Positions 26,382 through 38,515 of a stretch of 64,000 nt of DNA are shown piece after piece. The DNA comes from Megaleporinus macrocephalus (lineage: Eukaryota > Chordata > Actinopteri > Characiformes > Anostomidae). The notes beneath the pieces are model-generated. The model ran no database searches. It worked only from the letters and a program-made list of their open reading frames with translations, and was not told the DNA's origin. A program made the translations under genes and the position numbers. The stretch spans positions 145,760-209,759 of the forward strand of contig JAJQXZ010000031.1 of the NCBI GenBank assembly GCA_021613375.1, written 5' to 3'. The stretch's first letter is position 1. Every line of letters starts with the position of its first letter.

Positions 26382-27863
26382 CAGTGTGGTGACTAAAAGT
26401 AGTCCAGACTTTTTATTCTAGCATATACTATAAACTGCTTTAAAAATTGAATGTGCACTGACCATTACATATCATTATTTGTACTATTATTATTACTATT
26501 ATTATTATTATTTTACAATGTTGAGTAGAAAAGAAAAGGTTGAAGTGAAAAAAAACATTTTATTAATTTACTGTAAGTTTTTAATATGAGCACATTGCTA
26601 CTATGTATAGGCCACTAAATCCATTTAGAACATACATGTACCATGAAGTGTGTCACTTACACGTACTAGAAATATGAAACAATAGTACATTCACAACACT
26701 ATGAACTTAAATCTTAAATGGGTCATTAATATTTGTGAGTCACTATTTTAGCAGTCTAGCACAGCGTGTTGGAGTTGAAATGAAATAATTATAAATAAGT
26801 TATTATGTATAAGTACAGATTTTCATTTAATTTTCATGTAATTATTTCATTACATAATTTAATTTTATTTTAATTACTGCTGAATGGTTAAAAGAATAAT
26901 AACTTTGAGAGTGTCTAAATATTTATGGATCCAACGGCAGTTACAGTGTAATCAGTGTTACAGATGCAGGTGAGCACAGTGTTAGAGGAGTCTTCATCCA
27001 AGAGCTTTATAAGTATAACATGTTCAGTACTTATAGAGACGCTGCTGCTGAGTTCCTTTATAGGGCGTTTTCACACCTGTAGTTCGTTTCAATGGTCTGG
27101 ATCAGTTAATGAGTTTGTTTACTTGAAGCATTTCCCCCTCGGTTTGATTCATTTTCACACAGGCAAAAACCTAAACGCACCATAATGCGCCTCAACAAAC
27201 CACGTGAGCACTGCTAGTCCACGTGAGGCCTCGGTTCATTGTCCTCACTTGGTTAGCTGTTACAGTTATCCACTTCTCTGTTTATGCAACCCGCTACATC
27301 CCATAATACAAAGCATTACAGATACAGGCCAGGTGGGGGGCGGAGACACAAGAAGGACATGATTAAAACAGAACCACGTGGCGTAAACAGAAGCACGAGA
27401 GACTGACAGGATGTTAACACGAACTTAGACAGGGGAGGACGAGCAGGGCGTGGCAATCGCAGTAAAGACACATCGCAATATCATTATTGATTCATGCCTG
27501 GCTATATATATACATATATAGACACATAAACTCATCTCCAAAGAACTTGGGACTGGGGCAACAAAAGACTAGTAAAGAAACTAAACTTGATGCCGCTTTG
27601 AGTGGGTCTAGATCTACTGCATATTTATAGGTTCATTTACCTCAGACTGTTAGCTTAGTGATACTAGTGCATATCAGTTACATTGTGTATGTATGTTTCA
27701 TTAATAGCTAAAGCTACAAAACAGAATGCTGAATAGCACACAGTAAGCTTTGTAGGCTTCCGATAACCTTATTTTCAGACCCTTAGCAGCTTAGAGGAGC
27801 CCAAACATTGAGGAACTAGTTATTTAACTTGTTACATAGTCTGACATTATTTACTTAACAACT
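26382..27863. other. Unit 5 3' spacer, no gene seen
   Basis: Standard spacer of the array with ACTAGTGCA; no private variant noticed and no supported ORF. Confidence 0.6.
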
Positions 27864-29400
27864 AGACTGATATAGATACTGTATAATGGAGCTGATGTGA
27901 TGTATAGACTGATTTAGATACTGTATAATGGAGCTGATGTGATGTGTAGACTGATATAGACACTGTATAATGGGGCTGGTGTGATGTATAGACTGATATA
28001 GACACTGTATAATGGAGCTGATGTGATGTGTATTCTGATATAGATACTGTATAATGGAGCTGATGTGATGTGTAGACTGATATAGATACTGTATAATGGA
28101 GCTGATGTGATGTGTATACTGATATAGATACTGTATAATGGAGCTGATGTGATGTGTAGACTGATATAGATACTGTATAATGGAGCTGATGTGATGTGTA
28201 GACTGATATAGATACTGTATAATGGAGCTGATGTGATGTGTATTCTGATATAGATACTGTATAATGGAGCTGATGTGATGTGTAGACTGATATAGATACT
28301 GTATAATGGAGCTGATGTGATGTGTATACTGATATAGATACTGTATAATGGAGCTGATGTGATGTGTAGACTGATATAGATACTGTATAATGGAGCTGAT
28401 GTGATGTGTAGACTGATATAGATAATGTATAATGGAGCTGATGTGATGTGTAGACTGATATAGATACTGTATAATGGAGCTAATGTGATGTGTATACTGA
28501 TATAGATACTGTATAATGGAGCTGATGTGATGTGTAGACTGATATAGATACTGTGTAATTGGGCTGATGTGATGTGTATACTGATATAGATACTGTATAA
28601 TGGAGCTGGTGTGATGTGTAGACTGATACAGATACTGTATAATGGAGCTGATGTGATGTATAGACTGATATAGATACTGTATAATGGAGCTGGTGTGATG
28701 TGTAGACTGATATAGATACTGTATAATGAGGCTGATGTGATGTGTAGACTGATATAGATACTGTACAATGGAGCTGATGTGATGTGTATACTGATATAGA
28801 TACTGTATAATGGAGCTGATGTGATGTGTAGACTGATATAGATACTGTGTAATTGGGCTGATGTGATGTATAGACTGATATAGATACTGTATAATGGAGC
28901 TGATGTGATGTGTATACTGATATAGATACTGTATAATGGAGCTGATGTGATGTGTAGACTGATATAGATACTGTGCAATTGGGCTGATGTGATGTGTAGA
29001 CTGATATAGATACTGTGTAATTGGGCTGATGTGTTGTGTAGACTGATATAGATACTGTATAATGGGGCTGATGTGATGTGTAGACTGATATAGATACTGT
29101 ATAATGGAGCTGGTGTGATGTGTAGACTGATATAGATACTGTATAATGGGGCTGATGTGATGTATAGACTGATATAGATACTGTATAATTTGGCTGATGT
29201 GATGTATAGACTGATATAGATACTGTATAATGGAGCTGGTGTGATGTGTATACTGATATAGATACTGTATAATGGAGCTGTTGTGATGTGTAGACTGATA
29301 TAGATACTGTATAATGGAGCTGATGTGATGCGTAGACTGATATAGACACTGTATAATGGAGCTGATGTGATGTGTAGACTGATATAGATACTGTATAATG
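27864..29400. repeat. 42-bp minisatellite array 6
   Basis: About 36.6 units. It opens with TGATTTAGATAC and ends with GATGCGTAG then GACACTG, like array 7. Array 7 appears to be this array minus one block of nine units (a 378-bp length difference). Confidence 0.97.
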
Positions 29401-29619
29401 AACACCACACAAGGGCTAAGATAACAACTCAAATTACTTACAATGTAAATAAAGAAATACATTAAACAGACTATTACTACATGTTATTTGTAGTTTCATT
29501 TCTAATGAACTGGTCCTGGAATGGGGGGAAGGGAAGGTAACAGTTAGTCACGCCCCCCAATTCAGACTTTTATCTCAACTTGCCTTTCAGCATATTCCAC
29601 TTCCTCACATCCACCAACA

Positions 29620-31760
29620 ATGAGTCTGCAGGTCACACTGGCGCTCATCTGCCTGCTTTTACCAAAAGGTATGAAACTTCATCTCCAGCAGGTGTGAAGA
29701 ATGTTAGATACAGTATTACATTTACTTCAGCAGTTTAGCTCCTCAGTATAGTTTTACCAGCATGCTGTTAGTGAGTCTGACGTTGATATTTTAATAGTAT
29801 AAGTTATTCAAGTGTAGGTTTGAGGATATCAGTTGCTTGACGGAACTTTTAATAACTTTTATTGTCATTTTTGAAACCCCATCTAAGTTTGTTTACAAAA
29901 TCTAGCAAAACAGTGAGCAGGACTTCATACTAGAAGTTTAAATTTGTGTTTATGTAATTGGATCTGTTTTTAATGCTGGATTCTCGCTGTCCTCTAGCAC
30001 TGACACTGAACTGTTATCAGTGTATCCAACCGGTTTCTGGAACATGCACAGATACTGCAGAATGTCCAGATCAGTGTTCCAGCATAACCACTACTACCTA
30101 CATAGGTAAGAATGACCTACATATACATATAAAAACAAACAGCTGAATGGCCTTAACAACAAAGCATTAGTCTACAAATTAGAGATGCAGTGAGTTGGTG
30201 TGAGAGCTTTAAATACGGAGGCCTTGTAGGCTTACCTGTAGATAGAAAGAAGAGCCGATGTTGTTCCAGTTGAAAAATATTGCTAAGGTAATGTCATAGC
30301 AGGAAATCTCAACCTTTAGTATCTGAAGAATCCCGTGTTCATATCTACAAAGCATAGCAGCCCACAAGACAACTCTTTTTATACATTTCGTCGCTGTCCA
30401 AAGAAAAACATGTACCTCTATTTTTTGTTGATTTTTATTTTTCTATATCTTTTGAAATGGGCGTTGACATTATGCATATTTCATAATGAATGGACCAATA
30501 GAAATGCTCCAAAGTAGAATGGAGAAAATTCTGGTTCCATTGACTTACTAAGTAAAAGCAGTTTTGGGCCTCTCCTCTAAAGTTGCCGTTTTGGAGATGC
30601 TTGTTTTTCATTAGACAGCGATGAAGGAAGAATGAATGGACAAATGTACTGAGACCAAGATCGAGATAAACATCTGTTGCCATTTACCAGGATGATGAAG
30701 ATGAAACAAGGGTGGACATTTCAGCAAGACAAGCTTTTGTACAAAGTACTAAATAAATTTCAGTAAGCGTGTTCAATATTTTTTCCCTGTGTCATTTCTC
30801 ACGATGACATATAACTATCTGGTGGTCTTATAGATGAAAATACACTTATTGATGAGATAAAAGCTGTATGTTTATGTGTGTGTGTGAGTGTACAATTCCA
30901 TTAAAGATTAAAGCATGTGCTGTGTTTACTAGCTGGTGCTCCAACAGAAGTCAACATGAAGACTTGCGGAGCAGCAGACATGTGTTTGACTGGGAGTCTA
31001 AATGTGGGACTCATAAAAACAACTATGAACACCAAATGCTGCAACACTGATCTCTGCAACCGTGAAACAATGCCAGGTAAATCCAGTATCTCTGACTACT
31101 GTATAAAGAATGCTCATTATGAAGGTCCTCTCTTGTTATGTCTTATCCAAGCAGCCCTAGAGCTGATATAACCTGACATAATCAGACTCCTGACACTGTT
31201 CAGGATGTGGATGTGTGATGTCCTATGAACAGCAGCGCTGGGTTTAGTCTGTTTTGGGATGTAAAGCAGTGAAATGCAGAGAAGATGATACTAAAGCTCT
31301 TCACTGAACTCTTCACCTGTACAGCTTTACCAATAGGGTCTCCAAATGGGAGGCAGTGTTACACCTGTAATAGCGATGACTGCACAGGAACTGTGAACTG
31401 TGAGGGGGATGAAGATCAGTGCATCAAAATTAGAGGTGAAAACTAGCAAATATTCTCTCATCAACATTCAATATTTATAATTAGGGTGTTTCATTTTATC
31501 TGATTTTGTTTTTATCTGTCTAAAAGCGCTCTAACAACTCTCTCCCCTTTAACTCGGTGAACTCTGGAGGTGTTAACGTGAAAATGAAAGGATGTGCGAG
31601 CAAGAGTTTCTGTACCGGTGACGCTTCAAGCATGCAGGCTGCTGGAGTCGGTGGAAGTGTGAGCTGCTGTAGTGGGAACCTGTGTAACGGCGCTGCAGGG
31701 GTTAAGCTGAGTCTCCTCTTCATGCTGGTTCCTCTGTTGTCCTCCATCCTCTTCTTCTGA
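29620..31760 (+). CDS. LU gene copy 6 (type B, exon 5 acceptor AG changed to GG)
   Basis: Exons are 29620-29668, 29998-30105, 30933-31076, 31325-31435 and nominally 31558-31760; AATAAA is at 31891-31896. Frames are open. Exon 3 ends with NRETMP. The lost acceptor is at 31,556-31,557 (GG), and the in-frame alternative would start exon 5 at 31570. Exon 5 has the codon GTG before AAAATG (GTA in copies 2-5) and SMQAAG. Copy 6 and copy 7 look nearly identical from the promoter through the 3' spacer and share two spacer substitutions, so they are the most recent duplicate pair in the array. Confidence 0.75.
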
Positions 31761-31896
31761 ACTCTCTGCTGATCAAACATCTTCTTACCAGTTCGTTTTT
31801 TTGCCTTTACGTCTCGCAGAGTCGTGTATAACAAGATGACCAAACGCAGAGACTGAAATATAATGATGTTAATGTAACCAGAACAACTTCAATAAA

Positions 31897-33378
31897 CAGT
31901 GTGGTGACTAAAAGTAGTCCAGACTTTTTATTCTAGCATATACTATAAACTGCTTTAAAAATTGAATGTGCACTGACCATTACATATCATTATTTGTACT
32001 ATTATTATTACTATTATTATTATTATTTTACAATGTTGAGTAGAAAAGAAAAGGTTGAAGTGAAAAAAAACATTTTATTAATTTATTGTAAGTTTTTAAT
32101 ATGAGCACATTGCTACTATGTATAGGCCACTAAATCCATTTAGAACATACATGTACCATGAAGTGTGTCACTTACACGTACTAGAAATATGAAACAATAG
32201 TACATTCACAACACTATGAACTTAAATCTTAAATGGGTCATTAATATTTGTGAGTCACTATTTTAGCAGTCTAGCACAGCGTGTTGGAGTTGAAATGAAA
32301 TAATTATAAATAAGTTATTATGTATAAGTACAGATTTTCATTTAATTTTCATGTAATTATTTCATTACATAATTTAATTTTATTTTAATTACTGCTGAAT
32401 GGTTAAAAGAACAATAACTTTGAGAGTGTCTAAATATTTATGGATCCAACGGCAGTTACAGTGTAATCAGTGTTACAGATGCAGGTGAGCACAGTGTTAG
32501 AGGAGTCTTCATCCAAGAGCTTTATAAGTATAACATGTTCAGTACTTATAGAGACGCTGCTGCTGAGTTCCTTTATAGGGCGTTTTCACACCTGTAGTTC
32601 GTTTCAATGGTCTGGATCAGTTAATGAGTTTGTTTACTTGAAGCATTTCCCCCTCGGTTTGATTCATTTTCACACAGGCAAAAACCTAAACGCACCATAA
32701 TGCGCCTCAACAAACCACGTGAGCACTGCTAGTCCACGTGAGGCCTCGGTTCATTGTCCTCACTTGGTTAGCTGTTACAGTTATCCACTTCTCTGTTTAT
32801 GCAACCCGCTACATCCCATAATACAAAGCATTACAGATACAGGCCAGGTGGGGGGCGGAGACACAAGAAGGACATGATTAAAACAGAACCACGTGGCGTA
32901 AACAGAAGCACGAGAGACTGACAGGATGTTAACACGAACTTAGACAGGGGAGGACGAGCAGGGCGTGGCAATCGCAGTAAAGACACATCGCAATATCATT
33001 ATTGATTCATGCCTGGCTATATATATACATATATAGACACATAAACTCATCTCCAAAGAACTTGGGACTGGGGCAACAAAAGACTAGTAAAGAAACTAAA
33101 CTTGATGCCGCTTTGAGTGGGTCTAGATCTACTGCATATTTATAGGTTCATTTACCTCAGACTGTTAGCTTAGTGATACTAGTGCATATCAGTTACATTG
33201 TGTATGTATGTTTCATTAATAGCTAAAGCTACAAAACAGAATGCTGAATAGCACACAGTAAGCTTTGTAGGCTTCCGATAACCTTATTTTCAGACCCTTA
33301 GCAGCTTAGAGGAGCCCAAACATTGAGGAACTAGTTATTTAACTTGTTACATAGTCTGACATTATTTACTTAACAACT
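31897..33378. other. Unit 6 3' spacer, no gene seen
   Basis: Carries ATTTATTGTAAG (near 32,082; ATTTACTGTAAG in units 1-5) and AAGAACAATAAC (near 32,406; AAGAATAATAAC elsewhere). Both changes are shared with unit 7. No supported ORF. Confidence 0.6.
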
Positions 33379-34537
33379 AGACTGATATAGATACTGTATA
33401 ATGGAGCTGATGTGATGTATAGACTGATTTAGATACTGTATAATGGAGCTGATGTGATGTGTAGACTGATATAGACACTGTATAATGGGGCTGGTGTGAT
33501 GTATAGACTGATATAGACACTGTATAATGGAGCTGATGTGATGTGTATTCTGATATAGATACTGTATAATGGAGCTGATGTGATGTGTAGACTGATATAG
33601 ATACTGTATAATGGAGCTGATGTGATGTGTATACTGATATAGATACTGTATAATGGAGCTGATGTGATGTGTAGACTGATATAGATACTGTATAATGGAG
33701 CTGATGTGATGTGTAGACTGATATAGATACTGTATAATGGAGCTGATGTGATGTGTATTCTGATATAGATACTGTATAATGGAGCTGATGTGATGTGTAG
33801 ACTGATATAGATACTGTATAATGGAGCTGATGTGATGTGTATACTGATATAGATACTGTATAATGGAGCTGATGTGATGTGTAGACTGATATAGATACTG
33901 TATAATGGAGCTGATGTGATGTGTAGACTGATATAGATAATGTATAATGGAGCTGATGTGATGTGTAGACTGATATAGATACTGTATAATGGAGCTAATG
34001 TGATGTGTATACTGATATAGATACTGTATAATGGAGCTGATGTGATGTGTAGACTGATATAGATACTGTGTAATTGGGCTGATGTGATGTGTATACTGAT
34101 ATAGATACTGTATAATGGAGCTGGTGTGATGTGTAGACTGATACAGATACTGTATAATGGAGCTGATGTGATGTATAGACTGATATAGATACTGTATAAT
34201 GGGGCTGATGTGATGTGTAGACTGATATAGATACTGTATAATGGAGCTGGTGTGATGTGTAGACTGATATAGATACTGTATAATGGGGCTGATGTGATGT
34301 ATAGACTGATATAGATACTGTATAATTTGGCTGATGTGATGTATAGACTGATATAGATACTGTATAATGGAGCTGGTGTGATGTGTATACTGATATAGAT
34401 ACTGTATAATGGAGCTGTTGTGATGTGTAGACTGATATAGATACTGTATAATGGAGCTGATGTGATGCGTAGACTGATATAGACACTGTATAATGGAGCT
34501 GATGTGATGTGTAGACTGATATAGATACTGTATAATG
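33379..34537. repeat. 42-bp minisatellite array 7
   Basis: About 27.6 units, the shortest complete array. It matches array 6 at both ends and lacks one nine-unit block in its right half, around 34,200. Confidence 0.97.
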
Positions 34538-34756
34538 AACACCACACAAGGGCTAAGATAACAACTCAAATTACTTACAATGTAAATAAAGAAATACATT
34601 AAACAGACTATTACTACATGTTATTTGTAGTTTCATTTCTAATGAACTGGTCCTGGAATGGGGGGAAGGGAAGGTAACAGTTAGTCACGCCCCCCAATTC
34701 AGACTTTTATCTCAACTTGCCTTTCAGCATATTCCACTTCCTCACATCCACCAACA

Positions 34757-36897
34757 ATGAGTCTGCAGGTCACACTGGCGCTCATCTGCCTGCTTTTACC
34801 AAAAGGTATGAAACTTCATCTCCAGCAGGTGTGAAGAATGTTAGATACAGTATTACATTTACTTCAGCAGTTTAGCTCCTCAGTATAGTTTTACCAGCAT
34901 GCTGTTAGTGAGTCTGACGTTGATATTTTAATAGTATAAGTTATTCAAGTGTAGGTTTGAGGATATCAGTTGCTTGACGGAACTTTTAATAACTTTTATT
35001 GTCATTTTTGAAACCCCATCTAAGTTTGTTTACAAAATCTAGCAAAACAGTGAGCAGGACTTCATACTAGAAGTTTAAATTTGTGTTTATGTAATTGGAT
35101 CTGTTTTTAATGCTGGATTCTCGCTGTCCTCTAGCACTGACACTGAACTGTTATCAGTGTATCCAACCGGTTTCTGGAACATGCACAGATACTGCAGAAT
35201 GTCCAGATCAGTGTTCCAGCATAACCACTACTACCTACATAGGTAAGAATGACCTACATATACATATAAAAACAAACAGCTGAATGGCCTTAACAACAAA
35301 GCATTAGTCTACAAATTAGAGATGCAGTGAGTTGGTGTGAGAGCTTTAAATACGGAGGCCTTGTAGGCTTACCTGTAGATAGAAAGAAGAGCCGATGTTG
35401 TTCCAGTTGAAAAATATTGCTAAGGTAATGTCATAGCAGGAAATCTCAACCTTTAGTATCTGAAGAATCCCGTGTTCATATCTACAAAGCATAGCAGCCC
35501 ACAAGACAACTCTTTTTATACATTTCGTCGCTGTCCAAAGAAAAACATGTACCTCTATTTTTTGTTGATTTTTATTTTTCTATATCTTTTGAAATGGGCG
35601 TTGACATTATGCATATTTCATAATGAATGGACCAATAGAAATGCTCCAAAGTAGAATGGAGAAAATTCTGGTTCCATTGACTTACTAAGTAAAAGCAGTT
35701 TTGGGCCTCTCCTCTAAAGTTGCCGTTTTGGAGATGCTTGTTTTTCATTAGACAGCGATGAAGGAAGAATGAATGGACAAATGTACTGAGACCAAGATCG
35801 AGATAAACATCTGTTGCCATCTACCAGGATGATGAAGATGAAACAAGGGTGGACATTTCAGCAAGACAAGCTTTTGTACAAAGTACTAAATAAATTTCAG
35901 TAAGCGTGTTCAATATTTTTTTCCTGTGTCATTTCTCATGATGACATATAACTATCTGGTGGTCTTATAGATGAAAATACACTTATTGATGAGATAAAAG
36001 CTGTATGTTTATGTGTGTGTGTGAGTGTACAATTCCATTAAAGATTAAAGCATGTGCTGTGTTTACTAGCTGGTGCTCCAACAGAAGTCAACATGAAGAC
36101 TTGCGGAGCAGCAGACATGTGTTTGACTGGGAGTCTAAATGTGGGACTCATAAAAACAACTATGAACACCAAATGCTGCAACACTGATCTCTGCAACCGT
36201 GAAACAATGCCAGGTAAATCCAGTATCTCTGACTACTGTATAAAGAATGCTCATTATGAAGGTCCTCTCTTGTTATGTCTTATCCAAGCAGCCCTAGAGC
36301 TGATATAACCTGACATAATCAGACTCCTGACACTGTTCAGGATGTGGATGTGTGATGTCCTATGAACAGCAGCGCTGGGTTTAGTCTGTTTTGGGATGTA
36401 AAGCAGTGAAATGCAGAGAAGATGATACTAAAGCTCTTCACTGAACTCTTCACCTGTACAGCTTTACCAATAGGGTCTCCAAATGGGAGGCAGTGTTACA
36501 CCTGTAATAGCGATGACTGCACAGGAACTGTGAACTGTGAGGGGGATGAAGATCAGTGCATCAAAATTAGAGGTGAAAACTAGCAAATATTCTCTCATCA
36601 ACATTCAATATTTATAATTAGGGTGTTTCATTTTATCTGATTTTGTTTTTATCTGTCTAAAAGCGCTCTAACAACTCTCTCCCCTTTAACTCGGTGAACT
36701 CTGGAGGTGTTAACGTGAAAATGAAAGGATGTGCGAGCAAGAGTTTCTGTACCGGTGACGCTTCAAGCATGCAGGCTGCTGGAGTCGGTGGAAGTGTGAG
36801 CTGCTGTAGTGGGAACCTGTGTAACGGCGCTGCAGGGGTTAAGCTGAGTCTCCTCTTCATGCTGGTTCCTCTGTTGTCCTCCATCCTCTTCTTCTGA
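34757..36897 (+). CDS. LU gene copy 7 (type B, exon 5 acceptor AG changed to GG)
   Basis: Exons are 34757-34805, 35135-35242, 36070-36213, 36462-36572 and nominally 36695-36897; AATAAA is at 37028-37033. Frames are open; exon 3 ends with NRETMP and exon 5 carries SMQAAG. Bases 36,693-36,694 read GG in place of the acceptor AG, and the next AG would start exon 5 at 36707 in frame. Small private changes relative to copy 6 include CTACCAGG for TTACCAGG in intron 2 (35,821) and a longer T run near 35,920. The copy lies directly upstream of the very large array 8. Confidence 0.75.
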
Positions 36898-37033
36898 ACT
36901 CTCTGCTGATCAAACATCTTCTTACCAGTTCGTTTTTTTGCCTTTACGTCTCGCAGAGTCGTGTATAACAAGATGACCAAACGCAGAGACTGAAATATAA
37001 TGATGTTAATGTAACCAGAACAACTTCAATAAA

Positions 37034-38515
37034 CAGTGTGGTGACTAAAAGTAGTCCAGACTTTTTATTCTAGCATATACTATAAACTGCTTTAAAAATT
37101 GAATGTGCACTGACCATTACATATCATTATTTGTACTATTATTATTACTATTATTATTATTATTTTACAATGTTGAGTAGAAAAGAAAAGGTTGAAGTGA
37201 AAAAAAACATTTTATTAATTTATTGTAAGTTTTTAATATGAGCACATTGCTACTATGTATAGGCCACTAAATCCATTTAGAACATACATGTACCATGAAG
37301 TGTGTCACTTACACGTACTAGAAATATGAAACAATAGTACATTCACAACACTATGAACTTAAATCTTAAATGGGTCATTAATATTTGTGAGTCACTATTT
37401 TAGCAGTCTAGCACAGCGTGTTGGAGTTGAAATGAAATAATTATAAATAAGTTATTATGTATAAGTACAGATTTTCATTTAATTTTCATGTAATTATTTC
37501 ATTACATAATTTAATTTTATTTTAATTACTGCTGAATGGTTAAAAGAACAATAACTTTGAGAGTGTCTAAATATTTATGGATCCAACGGCAGTTACAGTG
37601 TAATCAGTGTTACAGATGCAGGTGAGCACAGTGTTAGAGGAGTCTTCATCCAAGAGCTTTATAAGTATAACATGTTCAGTACTTATAGAGACGCTGCTGC
37701 TGAGTTCCTTTATAGGGCGTTTTCACACCTGTAGTTCGTTTCAATGGTCTGGATCAGTTAATGAGTTTGTTTACTTGAAGCATTTCCCCCTCGGTTTGAT
37801 TCATTTTCACACAGGCAAAAACCTAAACGCACCATAATGCGCCTCAACAAACCACGTGAGCACTGCTAGTCCACGTGAGGCCTCGGTTCATTGTCCTCAC
37901 TTGGTTAGCTGTTACAGTTATCCACTTCTCTGTTTATGCAACCCGCTACATCCCATAATACAAAGCATTACAGATACAGGCCAGGTGGGGGGCGGAGACA
38001 CAAGAAGGACATGATTAAAACAGAACCACGTGGCGTAAACAGAAGCACGAGAGACTGACAGGATGTTAACACGAACTTAGACAGGGGAGGACGAGCAGGG
38101 CGTGGCAATCGCAGTAAAGACACATCGCAATATCATTATTGATTCATGCCTGGCTATATTTATACATATATAGACACATAAACTCATCTCCAAAGAACTT
38201 GGGACTGGGGCAACAAAAGACTAGTAAAGAAACTAAACTTGATGCCGCTTTGAGTGGGTCTAGATCTACTGCATATTTATAGGTTCATTTACCTCAGACT
38301 GTTAGCTTAGTGATACTAGTGCATATCAGTTACATTGTGTATGTATGTTTCATTAATAGCTAAAGCTACAAAACAGAATGCTGAATAGCACACAGTAAGC
38401 TTTGTAGGCTTCCGATAACCTTATTTTCAGACCCTTAGCAGCTTAGAGGAGCCCAAACATTGAGGAACTAGTTATTTAACTTGTTACATAGTCTGACATT
38501 ATTGACTTAACAACT
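37034..38515. other. Unit 7 3' spacer, no gene seen
   Basis: Shares the two unit-6 substitutions and adds GGCTATATTTATACAT (38,153) and ATTATTGACTTAAC (38,500), both private. No supported ORF. Confidence 0.6.
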
